A stretch of 64,000 nt of DNA from Enterococcus sp. BWB1-3. GTDB taxonomy: Bacteria > Bacillota > Bacilli > Lactobacillales > Enterococcaceae. Within the stretch, counting starts at the first letter, position 1; every line of letters begins with the position of its first letter. The DNA lies in NCBI RefSeq assembly GCF_016745275.1, contig NZ_JADOEP010000010.1:59605-123604 (forward strand). The letters are read 5' to 3'. This document shows, one piece after another, positions 25,457-35,525 of the stretch. The translations under genes were made by a program, and so were the position numbers. Under the pieces are notes generated by a model. That model was not told the DNA's origin and searched no databases. It was given only the letters and a program-made list of their open reading frames with translations.

Positions 25457-26152
25457 ATGAAAGAATATGAAGTTATTTTACTGGCAGCAGGTCAGGGAAA
25501 AAGAATGGGTGCTTCCCGAAATAAAATTTTGCTGCATCTTATGGGGAAACCGGTTATCCTGTATTCGCTGAAAACGTTTCTGAAAGATCCGCTGTGCAGG
25601 CATATTATTTTAGTAACTCAATCAGATGAACAGGATTTGCTTAAAGAAACGATTCGAAAAGTTCGAAGCAAAAACTGTACGATTACTATTGTTCCCGGCG
25701 GCTGTGAACGCCAGTACAGTGTGTATAATGGTTTGCAGAAGCTGAAACATCCAGAAAATATTGTGATGGTTCATGATGGTGCTCGGCCATTTGTTACTCG
25801 TTTGCAGTTAAAGGAGCTTCATGCGGCAGCACTTGAAACACGTACCGCTATTTTGGGTGTACCGGTTAAAGATACGATTAAACGAGTAATCAATGGAACA
25901 GTTCAGGAAACCATTCCCAGAGATACATTGTGGCAGATTCAGACACCACAGGTTTTTTACGGAAATGACCTGATAAATGCACATGAAAAAGCCCGTGAAG
26001 AGGATTTTCTGGGAACGGACGAATCTTCGTTGATGGAAAAATATAGTAATCTTCCTGTGACAATGGTTCTTGGAAGCTACGAAAACATTAAATTGACAAC
26101 ACCGGATGATATGTTGATAGGTGAAGCAATTGTTAAACGAAAAAGGAGCTAG
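25457..26152 (+). CDS. ispD: 2-C-methyl-D-erythritol 4-phosphate cytidylyltransferase
   Basis: 231 residues, starting 3 bases after yacL. N-terminal nucleotide-binding LLAAGQGKRMGASRNK, then MVHDGARPFV and GTDESSLMEK, the conserved IspD blocks. It makes CDP-methylerythritol in the MEP isoprenoid pathway. The next gene is ispF, which works two steps later, and ispE is at 33446, so the MEP pathway genes are split within this window. Confidence 0.92.
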   Translation: MKEYEVILLAAGQGKRMGASRNKILLHLMGKPVILYSLKTFLKDPLCRHIILVTQSDEQDLLKETIRKVRSKNCTITIVPGGCERQYSVYNGLQKLKHPENIVMVHDGARPFVTRLQLKELHAAALETRTAILGVPVKDTIKRVINGTVQETIPRDTLWQIQTPQVFYGNDLINAHEKAREEDFLGTDESSLMEKYSNLPVTMVLGSYENIKLTTPDDMLIGEAIVKRKRS

Positions 26153-26158
26153 ACAAAT

Positions 26159-26632
26159 ATGTTTAGAATTGGTCAGGGATTTGATGTTCACCAGCTGGCA
26201 GAAGACCGCAAGCTGATTGTCGGCGGTGTGGAAATTCCCTTTTCTAAGGGATTGTTGGGACATTCGGATGCTGATATTCTGCTTCATGCCATTACCGATG
26301 CAATTCTGGGCGGTGCGGGCTTAGGTGATATCGGTCATCTGTTTCCAGATACAGATCCTGCATTTAAAAACGCAGATTCGATGGAACTGCTGTATCAGGC
26401 AAATAAAAAAGTCATGGATGCAGGCTTTACTATTAACAATATTGATTGTACAATTTTAGCAGAGCAGCCGAAAATGAAGCCGTATTTGGAAAAGATGAAA
26501 GAAAATATTGCCGAGACCTGTAAAATAACCGCAGAACAGGTGAATATAAAGGCGACAACGATGGAAAAAATGGGTTTTATCGGTCGTGAAGAAGGAATGG
26601 GAGCGATGGCGGTCGCTTTACTCGAAAATTAA
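26159..26632 (+). CDS. ispF: 2-C-methyl-D-erythritol 2,4-cyclodiphosphate synthase
   Basis: 157 residues. The signature GQGFDVHQL (metal-binding Asp and His), the [25 protein letters not shown] block and the C-terminal [17 protein letters not shown] are all present. It cyclises CDP-methylerythritol phosphate. The ribosome site AAGGAG lies in the last codons of ispD, showing tight coupling. Confidence 0.94.
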   Translation: MFRIGQGFDVHQLAEDRKLIVGGVEIPFSKGLLGHSDADILLHAITDAILGGAGLGDIGHLFPDTDPAFKNADSMELLYQANKKVMDAGFTINNIDCTILAEQPKMKPYLEKMKENIAETCKITAEQVNIKATTMEKMGFIGREEGMGAMAVALLEN

Positions 26633-26648
26633 GAAAGAGGAAAAGATA

Positions 26649-28109
26649 ATGACAAAAGTTCGTGTACGTTACGCACCAAGTCCAACAGGACACCTGCATA
26701 TTGGAAATGCAAGAACAGCTTTATTTAATTACTTGTTCGCCCGTCATAATGATGGTGAATTCATTATCCGTATAGAAGATACAGATCAAAAGAGAAATAT
26801 TGAAGACGGTGAAAAAAGTCAGCTTGAAAATCTGGCGTGGCTTGGAATTAATTGGGATGAATCTCCAGAAAATCCGGGTGAGTATGGTCCGTATCGCCAG
26901 TCTGAACGAAAAGAGATTTATCAGCCGCTGATTGATCAGCTGCTAAGCAGCAATCGTGCGTATAAATGTTATTGTACAGAAGAAGAGCTGGAAACAGAAA
27001 GAGAAGCACAGAGAGCGAGAGGTGAAATGCCTCATTACTCTGGAAAGTGTGCAGATCTGTCGCCTTCAGAACAGGCAGAAAAAGAAGCACAGGGATTGAA
27101 ACCGGTCATCCGTTTCCGCGTTCCAAGAAATACTACCTATACATTTGATGATATGGTTAAAGGGGAAATCGTATTTGAATCTGATAATACCGGCGGCGAT
27201 TTTGTTATTCAAAAACGTGACGGTATGCCTACCTATAACTTTGCGGTGGCTGTAGATGACCACATGATGAAAATTACTCACGTGCTCCGCGGTGATGATC
27301 ATATTGCCAATACACCAAAACAGCTGATGATTTATGAAGCATTTGGCTGGACACCGCCAAGCTTTGGGCATATGACTCTAATTATTAATTCAGAAACAGG
27401 GAAAAAATTAAGTAAACGTGATGAAACTATCCTGCAGTTTATTGAACAATATCGTGAGCTGGGCTATTTGCCTGAAGCAATGTTCAACTTTATCGCATTA
27501 CTGGGCTGGTCTCCAGTTGGGGAAGAAGAAATCTTTTCTCAGGAAGAGCTGATCAATATTTTTGATCCTGAACGCTTAAGCAAATCACCAGCTGCTTTCG
27601 ACAGCAAAAAGCTTGAGTGGGTAAACAACCAGTACATGAAGCAGATTGATTTGGATGTATTGGCAGATATGTGTATCCCTTACTTGATTGCTGACAGTCG
27701 CGTAGAAAAAGATCCAACACCGGAACGAATTGAATGGTTGAAGAAACTTGTCAGTCTTTATCAGGCGCAAATGAGTTACGCTGCTGAAATAGTGGGACTT
27801 TCTGACCTGTTCTTTAATGAACATCCGGTTCTGGATAATGCAGCAAAAGAAGTTCTGGCAGGAGAAACAGTTCCTGAAGTGCTGAATGTGTTTAAAGCAC
27901 AGCTGGAAGAAGCCGCTGTAGTGGATGTTCCAACAATTAAAGCGGCAATCAAAGCTGTTCAAAAGGAAACAGGAGTAAAAGGGAAGAACCTGTTCATGCC
28001 GATTCGTGTAGCTGTTTCCGGATTGACACATGGACCTGAGCTGGCAGAAACTATTGAGCTTTTAGGAAAAGAAAAAGCACTAGCTCATTTAACGAATGTT
28101 TTAAAATAG
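26649..28109 (+). CDS. gltX: Glutamyl-tRNA synthetase
   Basis: 486 residues from ATG 26649 (AGAGGAAA upstream); longer in-frame starts lie within ispF. Class I motifs [19 protein letters not shown] (HIGN form) and KLSKRDE are visible. In bacteria lacking glutaminyl-tRNA synthetase, as most Firmicutes do, this enzyme also charges tRNA-Gln with Glu. It is 16 bases after ispF and followed by the cysE T-box leader. Confidence 0.95.
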   Translation: MTKVRVRYAPSPTGHLHIGNARTALFNYLFARHNDGEFIIRIEDTDQKRNIEDGEKSQLENLAWLGINWDESPENPGEYGPYRQSERKEIYQPLIDQLLSSNRAYKCYCTEEELETEREAQRARGEMPHYSGKCADLSPSEQAEKEAQGLKPVIRFRVPRNTTYTFDDMVKGEIVFESDNTGGDFVIQKRDGMPTYNFAVAVDDHMMKITHVLRGDDHIANTPKQLMIYEAFGWTPPSFGHMTLIINSETGKKLSKRDETILQFIEQYRELGYLPEAMFNFIALLGWSPVGEEEIFSQEELINIFDPERLSKSPAAFDSKKLEWVNNQYMKQIDLDVLADMCIPYLIADSRVEKDPTPERIEWLKKLVSLYQAQMSYAAEIVGLSDLFFNEHPVLDNAAKEVLAGETVPEVLNVFKAQLEEAAVVDVPTIKAAIKAVQKETGVKGKNLFMPIRVAVSGLTHGPELAETIELLGKEKALAHLTNVLK

Positions 28110-28132
28110 AAAGAAACACACAGAAAAGAAGA

Positions 28133-28357
28133 AGTAAAAGGCTGTTTATTTTCAGAGAGACTGCGGCAGGTGTAAGCAGTCAGTAAATACCCTTTGAAAT
28201 GCCCCTTTGAGTGGTCTTGGTGAAAAGCAAGTAGCTGAGAACGGCTGACAGACGTTACCTGTTTTGAGGCAAAGCAGCAGTCTGTTTTGTGAAAAAAAGT
28301 GGAACCACGTGAAAGCGTCTTTTAAGCGGAATTATTTCGTTTGAAAGGCGTTTTTTA
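28133..28357 (+). promoter_or_regulatory. T-box riboswitch controlling cysE-cysS
   Basis: The leader contains the T-box sequence AGTGGAACCACG (28298-28309). It is followed by a terminator formed by CGTCTTTTAAGCGGAA and TTCGTTTGAAAGGCG with six T (28351-28356). The region before it (from TTTTCAGAGAGACTG) would fold as stem I. Cysteine genes downstream point to sensing of uncharged tRNA-Cys; I could not place the specifier codon with certainty. Confidence 0.8.
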
Positions 28358-28459
28358 TCATTAATTAAGGAAAATAAAGGGGAAAAAGAGTCTGTCTGCT
28401 GATGGTAAAATGAACTGAAGGAGTTGTTTTGAAAGAAGATAATGAAAGGAAGGAAGCTT

Positions 28460-29008
28460 ATGAGTTGGTTGAAGAGGAGCATTGCTGCGGTTAGAAAAAA
28501 TGATCCGGCAGCCCGTTCCACTGCAGAAATTCTGTTTACCTACCCAGGGGTATATGCGCTGTTCTGGCATCGGCTGTCGCATTTTTTATACAATCATCAT
28601 CTCTATCTGCTGGCAAAAATTCATGCTCAATTTTGGCGATTTTTGACAGGTATTGAAATTCATCCGGGAGCAACAATCGCACCTGGCGTTTTTATTGATC
28701 ATGGGATGGGTGTGGTTATTGGTCAGACAGCTGAGATCGAGGAAGATGTGGTGCTATTTCATGGTGTGACGTTAGGCGGTACAGGTAAAGACAGCGGGAA
28801 ACGACATCCTACTGTTAAAAAAGGTGCAATCATTTCTGCACATGCACAAATTTTAGGACCGGTTACCATAGGAGAACAGGCAAAAGTAGGTGCTTCAGCA
28901 GTTGTGCTGATCGATGTACCGGATCGAGCGACAGCAGTGGGAATTCCGGCAAAAATAGTCCGAATCAACGGGGAAAAGGTAGGAGAAAAAGATGATACAG
29001 ATTTATAA
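28460..29008 (+). CDS. cysE: Serine O-acetyltransferase
   Basis: 182 residues from ATG 28460 (AAAGGAAGG upstream); an ATG at 28442 lies before that site. The N-terminal helices (RNDPAAR-type block, [20 protein letters not shown]) are followed by a left-handed beta-helix with hexapeptide repeats ([38 protein letters not shown]). It acetylates serine as the first step to cysteine. It overlaps cysS by 17 bases, and both are behind the T-box. Confidence 0.92.
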   Translation: MSWLKRSIAAVRKNDPAARSTAEILFTYPGVYALFWHRLSHFLYNHHLYLLAKIHAQFWRFLTGIEIHPGATIAPGVFIDHGMGVVIGQTAEIEEDVVLFHGVTLGGTGKDSGKRHPTVKKGAIISAHAQILGPVTIGEQAKVGASAVVLIDVPDRATAVGIPAKIVRINGEKVGEKDDTDL

Positions 29009-30404
29009 TACATTAACCAGACAGAAGGAAGTCTTTACACCTTTGGAAAAAGGAAAGATTAAGATGTATGTCTGCGGACCAACAGTCTATAATTATATTC
29101 ATATAGGAAATGGGCGCAGTTCAATTGCCTTTGATACGATTCGCCGCTATTTTGAATATAGAGGTTATGAAGTAAATTATGTTTCCAACTTCACAGATGT
29201 GGATGATAAAATTATCCGGGCAGCCAATGAGCTGGGGATTACAGCACCGGAAGTTGCAGATAAATTTATTCAGGCATTTAAAGAGGATACTGCGGCGCTG
29301 AATGTAAAGCCTGCTACTGAAAATCCAAGGGTAATGGATCATATGCCGGATATTCAGGCATTTATTGAGGCACTGATTGATAAAGGGTATGCGTATCAGT
29401 CTCAGGGAGACGTATACTATCGCACTAGAAAATTTAAAGAGTATGGGAAATTAAGCCACCAATCCATTGATGAGCTTGAAATGGGCGCCAGTCAGCGTAC
29501 TGGAGAAGAGCTGAAGCTAAAGGAAGATCCTCTTGATTTTGCTTTGTGGAAAGCGGCAAAAGAAGGAGAGATTTTCTGGGATTCTCCTTGGGGTGCCGGT
29601 CGTCCGGGCTGGCATATTGAGTGCTCGGTGATGGCAGGCAAGCATTTGGGCGATACCATTGATATTCATGGCGGCGGTCAGGATCTGGAGTTTCCGCATC
29701 ATGAAAATGAAATAGCACAAAGTGAGGCAAAAACCGGGAAAACATTTGCGAATTACTGGATGCACAACGGCTACGTAACGATTGGCGAAGACGATGAAAA
29801 AATGAGCAAGTCTTTAGGAAATTTTATTACTGTACATGAAATGGTTAAGCAGGTAGATCCTCAGATTTTGCGGTTCTTTATGGCAACGACTCAGTATCGG
29901 CGCCCGATCCGCTATAGTGAGACAACTCTGAAAGAAGCGGCAGTAAATTATCAGAAACTGAAAATCGCTTTTGAAAATCTTTCTTTCAGAAAAGATTCAG
30001 CAGAGGAGGCGTTGCTGGAGGATGCTGAAAAGATTGCGGAACTGGATCAGATTGAAGCAGCTTTCATTAAAGAAATGGATGATGACTTTAATGCGGCCAA
30101 TGGAATTACGGTTGTTTACGAATTGGCAAAATGGCTGAATCAGTACAGTGAGCAGAATTCTGTTTCCAAAAAAGTTACAGAATATGCCTTGGGATTATAT
30201 ACGGTACTTTTGGAAATATTTGGCATTCTCTTTTCTTCGGCTGAACTGTTGGATGATGCTGTTGATCAGCTGATTGAAGAAAGAAATCAGGCAAGAAAAG
30301 ATCGAAATTTCGCTCGCAGCGATGAAATTAGAGATCTGTTAAAAGAACAGGGAATCATTCTTGAGGATACTGCTCAGGGAACCAGATGGAGACGTGGCGA
30401 ATGA
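28992..30404 (+). CDS. cysS: Cysteinyl-tRNA synthetase
   Basis: 470 residues. The zinc-binding [10 protein letters not shown] (Cys28), HIGN at residues 37-40, the [19 protein letters not shown] zinc site and KMSKSLGN are all present. The ATG is inside cysE, and the stop overlaps the start of mrnC (ATGA), so cysE, cysS and mrnC are translationally coupled. Confidence 0.96.
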   Translation: MIQIYNTLTRQKEVFTPLEKGKIKMYVCGPTVYNYIHIGNGRSSIAFDTIRRYFEYRGYEVNYVSNFTDVDDKIIRAANELGITAPEVADKFIQAFKEDTAALNVKPATENPRVMDHMPDIQAFIEALIDKGYAYQSQGDVYYRTRKFKEYGKLSHQSIDELEMGASQRTGEELKLKEDPLDFALWKAAKEGEIFWDSPWGAGRPGWHIECSVMAGKHLGDTIDIHGGGQDLEFPHHENEIAQSEAKTGKTFANYWMHNGYVTIGEDDEKMSKSLGNFITVHEMVKQVDPQILRFFMATTQYRRPIRYSETTLKEAAVNYQKLKIAFENLSFRKDSAEEALLEDAEKIAELDQIEAAFIKEMDDDFNAANGITVVYELAKWLNQYSEQNSVSKKVTEYALGLYTVLLEIFGILFSSAELLDDAVDQLIEERNQARKDRNFARSDEIRDLLKEQGIILEDTAQGTRWRRGE

Positions 30405-30808
30405 GAGATTACACACAGCTGAACGGTCTGGCACTGGCTTATGTAGGGGATGCAATTTATGAAATATACATTCGGGATTACCTGGTCTCAGAAGGACAGA
30501 CGAAGCCAAATGTTCTTCACCGAACTGCAACCAATTATGTCTCAGCAAAGGCGCAGGCTTCTCTAATGCAGGGAATGCTGTCGGAAGGCAAGCTGTCGGA
30601 AGAGGAAGAGCTGATTTACAAGCGTGGAAGAAATGCCAAAAGTCATACCTCGGCTAAAAATGCGGATATCACAACTTACCGTGTTGCGACCGGCTTCGAA
30701 GCGTTGATGGGCTATCTTCATTTAATGAAGAGGACCGAACGTTTGGAAGAATTGATTGAATGGTGTATAAAGAAAGCAGGTGAGCAGAATGAAGCCAGGA
30801 AGAAATAG
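30401..30808 (+). CDS. mrnC: Mini-ribonuclease III
   Basis: 135 residues from ATG 30401, which overlaps the cysS stop. A lone RNase III catalytic domain without the double-stranded RNA-binding domain: [21 protein letters not shown] at the start and [14 protein letters not shown] near the end supply the acidic residues. Mini-III matures 23S rRNA in Gram-positive bacteria. It overlaps rlmB. Confidence 0.92.
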   Translation: MRDYTQLNGLALAYVGDAIYEIYIRDYLVSEGQTKPNVLHRTATNYVSAKAQASLMQGMLSEGKLSEEEELIYKRGRNAKSHTSAKNADITTYRVATGFEALMGYLHLMKRTERLEELIEWCIKKAGEQNEARKK

Positions 30809-31610
30809 AAACAGGCAAAATGATAAGAAAGACAGAAGACCTGTGAAAGTGAAAAAACAGGAAGGCCCTGTCGCAGAAAAAAATGATGATTTTGTTTTTG
30901 GTCATTATGCGGCACTCGAAGCACTGGGAAATGACCGCGGCAACAAATTGTTTTTGCAGGAGGACCTTTCTGGAGAAAAGATAGAGAGACTGAAAGAAGC
31001 TGCAAAGGAACATGCAGTTCCGGTAAAGTGGGTACCGAAGCAGAAGCTGGATACTTTGAGTGACCGAGGCGTCCATCAGGGGGTGGTTCTGGCTACAACT
31101 GCATATGAATATTTGACGCTGGATCAGCTGCTTGAAAAAACAGAATCGGAGACTCCTTTTTTTCTGATACTAGACAGTATAGAAGATCCGCATAACTTGG
31201 GCTCTATCTTGAGGACTGCTGATGCAACGGGAGTGGATGGAGTGATTATTCCAAAGCATCGGGCAGTGGGTGTTACCTCAGTTGTTGTAAAAGCTTCCAC
31301 AGGGGCTGTAGAGTACGTTCCCATTGCCAGAGTAACGAATCTGACCAATGCAATTACGGAGCTTAAAAAGGCCGACTTTTGGATATTTGGGACAGATATG
31401 CAGGGAACCGACTATCGGCAATGGAATACCACAGGAGCTGTTGCACTGATTATCGGAAATGAAGGTCGGGGAATGAGTAAAGGTCTGCATAAAGAGGTAG
31501 ACGAACTGCTGACTATTCCCATGACAGGGCATGTTCAAAGTTTAAATGCCGGCGTGGCTGCCGGATTATTAATGTATGAAGTTTATCGGGGAAGAAATCC
31601 CAAGGTATGA
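30789..31610 (+). CDS. rlmB: 23S rRNA 2'-O-methyltransferase RlmB (TrmH/SpoU family)
   Basis: 273 residues from ATG 30789 (GTG 30780 is possible), inside the 3' end of mrnC. A basic N-terminus ([19 protein letters not shown]) precedes the substrate-binding domain (FGHYAALEALGND) and a SpoU knot domain with LDSIEDPHNLGSILRTAD, IIGNEGRGMSK and IPMTGHVQSLNAGVAAG, the three SPOUT motifs. It methylates a guanosine of 23S rRNA. Confidence 0.92.
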   Translation: MKPGRNRNRQNDKKDRRPVKVKKQEGPVAEKNDDFVFGHYAALEALGNDRGNKLFLQEDLSGEKIERLKEAAKEHAVPVKWVPKQKLDTLSDRGVHQGVVLATTAYEYLTLDQLLEKTESETPFFLILDSIEDPHNLGSILRTADATGVDGVIIPKHRAVGVTSVVVKASTGAVEYVPIARVTNLTNAITELKKADFWIFGTDMQGTDYRQWNTTGAVALIIGNEGRGMSKGLHKEVDELLTIPMTGHVQSLNAGVAAGLLMYEVYRGRNPKV

Positions 31611-31623
31611 GGAGGTGAAATCG

Positions 31624-32154
31624 GTGAAAAAGCAGCTGCTGATTGTAGATGGCTATAATATGATTGGTGCATGGCCGGAATTAGTTCGTCTGAAAAATCA
31701 AAACAAGCTGGAAGATGCAAGGGAAGCGCTGCTTCACCGATTATCCAACTATGCGAAATATGAAGGTCTTGAAGTAATGGTTGTTTTCGATGCCCAGCTG
31801 GTACCTGGAATCCAGCAAAGCTATAAAAAATATCAGCTGACAGTTGTTTTTACAAAAGAAGAAGAGACGGCTGACAGCTATATTGAACGTGTAACAGGGG
31901 AAAAAAACAATCTGCTGACACAGGTCTCTGTGGCTACGAGTGATCTGGCTGAACAATGGCTGATTTTTTCAAAAGGGGCACTCAGAATTTCTGCCAGAGA
32001 ATTATATGACCAGATTCGTAAAACAGAGCGGACGATTGCCATTCATGCGACGGATATTCAATATCAGAGCTTTAGACGGAACTCACCCTGGGATATGGAA
32101 CAACTGTCAAAGCTGTCTGATATTTTAGAAGAGCTTTCGAATGAGAAGGACTGA
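31624..32154 (+). CDS. yacP: NYN-domain ribonuclease (YacP/Rae1 type)
   Basis: 176 residues from GTG 31624, which has a perfect AGGAGGTGA 7 bases upstream. The NYN/PIN-like fold starts KKQLLIVDGYNMIGAWPEL and continues with VVFDAQLVPGI, TKEEETADSYIERVTGE and VATSDLAEQ, giving the acidic active site. In B. subtilis the homologue Rae1 cleaves mRNA on the ribosome. The gene order rlmB-yacP-sigH is the standard one. Confidence 0.88.
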   Translation: MKKQLLIVDGYNMIGAWPELVRLKNQNKLEDAREALLHRLSNYAKYEGLEVMVVFDAQLVPGIQQSYKKYQLTVVFTKEEETADSYIERVTGEKNNLLTQVSVATSDLAEQWLIFSKGALRISARELYDQIRKTERTIAIHATDIQYQSFRRNSPWDMEQLSKLSDILEELSNEKD

Positions 32155-32236
32155 TTTGAAAATATACGCAAGAATGTATGAGTACAGAGAAGAGCCATCA
32201 GAAAAAAACTCTATATAATAAAATAATATGCTAAAA

Positions 32237-32277
32237 AGAAGAAAATATTTATCGTAATATATTTTCTTCTTTTTTTA
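32237..32277 (+). terminator. Terminator after yacP
   Basis: AGAAGAAAATATTTA pairs with (A)TATATTTTCTTCT, followed by seven T. It ends the cysE-yacP transcript. Confidence 0.8.
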
Positions 32278-32351
32278 TCTTCATTTTAGATGCGGAGAGA
32301 TGGTACTCTTTTTTCATCAATTTGTTTAATTGGATGGAAAGGGAGTTAAGT

Positions 32352-32912
32352 ATGAATCAGTTTGAAACAATTTTACACGGGGACTTTGAAGCATTTGATC
32401 AGCTATATCGAAAGTATTATCCAGTTGTTTTTAAAATGCAGACGAAGTATTATTTGAGAGGATTTGATCAGGATGACTGGCTGCAGGAAGGACGAATTGT
32501 CTTTTTTCGTTCTTTGGAAAAGTTTCAGGAAGGACACAAAGTAACAATCGGAAATTTTTTTAAGCTTAATTTCGAGAATCATATTCGAAGTTTAGTCCGC
32601 AGACAATGCGCCTATAAGCGTCAGGGGGACATAACTGCTGTATCACTTGAACAAAAAATGGATACACAAGGGGAAACATTTTTGGATTATATGCAGATAG
32701 AAGAATCTCAAGCGCTGGACTACATGATTATTCGTGAAAAACTGGAAGATGCTCATAATGTCCTGTCTTCTTTTGAGCGGGTTACATTTGAAGAATATAT
32801 GGATGGCAAAGAGCTCAGCGATATTGCAGAAGAATATGATGTGCAGCCGATCAGAGTCAGAAGTGCCTATGATCGGGCAAAAAAGAAGATCAAATCATTG
32901 ATATATGATTAA
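32352..32912 (+). CDS. sigH: Alternative sigma factor (SigH/ComX-like)
   Basis: 186 residues from ATG 32352 (AAGGGAG 6 bases upstream). Region 2 is visible as FEAFDQLYRKYYPVVFKMQTKYYLRGFDQDDWLQEGRIVFFRSLEKF and region 4 as LSDIAEEYDVQPIRVRSAYDRAKKKI. It has the size and genomic position of SigH in Bacilli (stationary-phase/competence sigma). In non-sporulating enterococci its regulon is poorly known. It is a single-gene unit between two terminators. Confidence 0.85.
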   Translation: MNQFETILHGDFEAFDQLYRKYYPVVFKMQTKYYLRGFDQDDWLQEGRIVFFRSLEKFQEGHKVTIGNFFKLNFENHIRSLVRRQCAYKRQGDITAVSLEQKMDTQGETFLDYMQIEESQALDYMIIREKLEDAHNVLSSFERVTFEEYMDGKELSDIAEEYDVQPIRVRSAYDRAKKKIKSLIYD

Positions 32913-33035
32913 AAAAAAGAGAGAAAAATAAAAGAATTAAATAATTGTAGTATAAGTAGTTGCAATTATTTTTGTGCTATGGTAAACTTGAAATTTTCCT
33001 GTACATGTGATACAATCGTTTTTGAGGTGAATGCA

Positions 33036-33281
33036 ATGCCAACAACTTTAGCTTCAATCAAGAAAGACTTGGAATGCCGTATTGGCAGTAAAATCACATT
33101 GACTGCGCAGACGGGAAGAAAACGGCAGACAGAACGTTCAGGTGTTTTAACAGAAACCTATCCTTCTGTTTTTGTTGTAGACTTAGATCCAGACGAAAAC
33201 TCGTTTGAACGGGTTTCTTATAGTTATTCAGATGTGTTGACACGTACTGTAGAAATTGAGTTCATCGGTGAAGCTGTCTAA
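33036..33281 (+). CDS. veg: Veg family protein
   Basis: 81 residues from ATG 33036 (GAGGTGA 5 bases upstream); a longer frame from 32979 has no ribosome site. The sequence (SIKKDLECRIGSKITLTAQ, GRKRQTERSG, ETYPSVFVVDLD, RVSYSYSDVLTRTVEI) is the conserved Veg core, a small beta-barrel protein. In B. subtilis Veg stimulates biofilm formation. It precedes ispE, as is usual in Firmicutes. Confidence 0.92.
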   Translation: MPTTLASIKKDLECRIGSKITLTAQTGRKRQTERSGVLTETYPSVFVVDLDPDENSFERVSYSYSDVLTRTVEIEFIGEAV

Positions 33282-33294
33282 AGAATGACGAATC

Positions 33295-33337
33295 AAGTTG
33301 GGTAAAACGGAAATTTCGTTTTGTCCAACTTTTTTTA
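33295..33337 (+). terminator. Terminator after veg
   Basis: AAGTTGGGTAAAACG pairs with CGTTTTGTCCAACTT, followed by T(6). Confidence 0.85.
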
Positions 33338-33445
33338 TATGTTGTATTATACAAACATTCTATGTACTTCACTAAAAACATATGTTAGAATTTTAAAGGA
33401 TTCTGTCGTATAAGATTGCTGATATATCATAGAATAGGTGGAGAC

Positions 33446-34297
33446 ATGGAGATAATTGAGAAGGCACCGGCAAAGATTAATCTGGGTCTGGATGCATTAT
33501 ACAAGAGGAAAGATGGATATCATGAATTGGAGATGGTGATGGCTAGTGTAGATTTGGCAGATCGTCTTTCGTTTGAGCCTCTTCCGGATAATCAAATTAT
33601 CCTTGAAACAAATAATTCTTTTATTCCTTTAGATCAAAAAAATCATGTGTATATCGCTGCAGAGCTGATAAAAAGCAGGATGCAGATCGATCAAGGAATA
33701 AAAATCTTTATAGAAAAACGAATACCTGTTGCTGCCGGCCTTGCGGGAGGCAGCAGCGACTGCGCAGCCACACTGAGAGGATTGAATCGGCTTTGGCAGT
33801 TGGGTCTGACAAATACCGAACTGGCTGAACTGGGCAGTGAGATTGGCTCGGACGTTCCTTACTGTATTGAGGGAGGAACAGCTTTTGTGACAGGCAGAGG
33901 CGAGCGGATAGAAAAGCTTCAGCCTATGCCGCAATGCTGGGTAGTCCTTGTGAAGCCGAAAATGAGTGTTTCAACAGGCTCTGTATTTGGTAGTTTGTCG
34001 TTTAACAGCATCCATCATCCGGATATTACTGGTCTGAAAGAAGCAGTGCAGGCAAACGATTATCTGCGAATGACACAAACAGTTGGTAATGCATTGGAAA
34101 GTGTGACAATTCAGCGGTATCCAATTATTCAGCAGATTAAAGATCGAATGTTGAAATTTGGCGCTGATACAGCTTTAATGAGCGGCAGCGGACCTACTGT
34201 TTTTGCATTGTGCGATAAAAAGAGCAGAGCCCAAAGAATTTATAATGGGCTAAAAGGCTTTTGTGATGAGGTTTATCTGGTAAGAACACTGAAATAA
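33446..34297 (+). CDS. ispE: 4-diphosphocytidyl-2-C-methyl-D-erythritol kinase
   Basis: 283 residues from ATG 33446 (AGGTGGAG upstream). GHMP-kinase motifs: KAPAKINLGL, the ATP-binding PVAAGLAGGSSDCAATLRGLN, and MSGSGPTVFAL near the end. It phosphorylates CDP-methylerythritol between the IspD and IspF steps encoded ~7 kb upstream. Confidence 0.94.
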   Translation: MEIIEKAPAKINLGLDALYKRKDGYHELEMVMASVDLADRLSFEPLPDNQIILETNNSFIPLDQKNHVYIAAELIKSRMQIDQGIKIFIEKRIPVAAGLAGGSSDCAATLRGLNRLWQLGLTNTELAELGSEIGSDVPYCIEGGTAFVTGRGERIEKLQPMPQCWVVLVKPKMSVSTGSVFGSLSFNSIHHPDITGLKEAVQANDYLRMTQTVGNALESVTIQRYPIIQQIKDRMLKFGADTALMSGSGPTVFALCDKKSRAQRIYNGLKGFCDEVYLVRTLK

Positions 34298-34337
34298 TTG
34301 CTTATCAGTGTGTATCTGATTTAGATATGCAGCATGT

Positions 34338-34369
34338 GCCTGGAATTATAAAAGATTCCGGGCTTTTTG
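34338..34369 (+). terminator. Terminator after ispE
   Basis: GCCTGGAAT pairs with ATTCCGGGC around TATAAAAG, followed by TTTTTGCTTTTTT. Confidence 0.85.
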
Positions 34370-34480
34370 CTTTTTTCTGAATCTGGAAATAATTTCGTGC
34401 TTCAAGTCTGTAAATGAGGTCTATTTCTTACTGCAAATCACCTGAATGAAAAAGGTTTTCAGATTCTTTTGATTTTTTTC

Positions 34481-34509
34481 TTGACGGAATTTTTAACTTC
34501 TGATAAAGT
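34481..34509 (+). promoter_or_regulatory. Promoter of the zinc transport operon
   Basis: TTGACG (34481-34486), 17 bases, TAAAGT (34504-34509). Transcription would begin about 7 bases further, immediately before the Zur box. Confidence 0.65.
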
Positions 34510-34522
34510 AGGTTTTGCTCTT

Positions 34523-34543
34523 AAATCGTAAAAATTACGATTT
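34523..34543 (+). promoter_or_regulatory. Zur box (zinc-responsive operator)
   Basis: AAATCGTAA and TTACGATTT form a perfect 9-bp inverted repeat around AAA. It matches the Bacillus Zur consensus with at most one changed base. A further half-site-like TAAATCG follows at 34551. It sits just downstream of the promoter, so bound zinc-loaded Zur would block transcription. Confidence 0.8.
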
Positions 34544-34571
34544 GCAAAAGTAAATCGGAATGGAGAAAAAA

Positions 34572-35525
34572 ATGAAGCGAAAATTTTTGAAATATAGTAT
34601 GTGTATCGGTATGCTCTTACTAGGTATTTTTATTTTAGCTGCCTGCGGGGAAACAACGAAGCCGGCAACTGACAAACAAGATCAGATTACTGTGATGACT
34701 ACTTTCTATCCTATGTATAATTTTACAAAAGAAATTGTAGGAGATGAGGGAACTGTTGAACTGTTAATCCCTTCTGGTACAGATGCCCATGACTTTGAAC
34801 CAAGTGCAAAAGATATCGCAAAAGTTTCCGATGCAGACTTGTTTGTATATAATAGTAATGAATTCGAAACCTGGGCAGAAGATGTCATTTCAAATATCAA
34901 TCAGAATAGTGTAAAAATTGTAGAAGCAAGTAAAGGTATTGATTTGATGGAAAGCGATGACCATGATCATGAAGAGGAAGAAGAAGAGCATGATCACAGT
35001 CACGAAGTAGACCCGCATGTCTGGCTGAACCCTGTGCTGGCCCAAAAAGAAGTGGAGACAATTCGTGATGCGCTGGTAAGCAAATATCCTGATAAAAAAG
35101 AGGTATTTGAAGCAAATGCAGCTGCTTACCTTGAAAAATTACAGACATTGGATGCTGAGTACAGAACAGCTTTTGCAGCTGTTGAAAATAGGACCTTTGT
35201 GACACAGCATGCTGCTTTTGGCTATCTGGCAAAAGAATATGGACTGATACAGGAGTCTATTTCAGGTATTTCTCCCGATCAGGAGCCTTCACCAAGTCGT
35301 TTGGCTGAATTGAAGAAATATATTGATGAGCATCAGGTAAAGGTCATTTATTTTGAAGCAACAGCTTCCTCAAAAGTAGCTGAAACGCTGGCTAAAGAAA
35401 CAGGTGTTGAGCTTTCAGTACTGCAAACACTGGAAAGTCTGACAGAAGAGGAGCAGCAGTCAGGTCAAGATTATATTTCTGTGATGCAGGAAAATCTTGA
35501 AGCCTTGAAAAAGAGTATTAAGTAA
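34572..35525 (+). CDS. adcA: Zinc ABC transporter substrate-binding lipoprotein
   Basis: 317 residues from ATG 34572 (TGGAG upstream); ATG 34560 overlaps that site. Signal peptide with lipobox ILAAC (Cys25). The cluster A-1 fold is visible as MTTFYPMYNFTKEIVG, GTDAHDFEPSAKD, an acidic/His-rich loop (DDHDHEEEEEEHDHSHE), DPHVWLNP and FVTQHAAFGYLA, which give the zinc ligands. The His-rich loop favours zinc over manganese. No AdcAII-type extra domain is present. First gene of a three-gene operon under a Zur box. Confidence 0.9.
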   Translation: MKRKFLKYSMCIGMLLLGIFILAACGETTKPATDKQDQITVMTTFYPMYNFTKEIVGDEGTVELLIPSGTDAHDFEPSAKDIAKVSDADLFVYNSNEFETWAEDVISNINQNSVKIVEASKGIDLMESDDHDHEEEEEEHDHSHEVDPHVWLNPVLAQKEVETIRDALVSKYPDKKEVFEANAAAYLEKLQTLDAEYRTAFAAVENRTFVTQHAAFGYLAKEYGLIQESISGISPDQEPSPSRLAELKKYIDEHQVKVIYFEATASSKVAETLAKETGVELSVLQTLESLTEEEQQSGQDYISVMQENLEALKKSIK

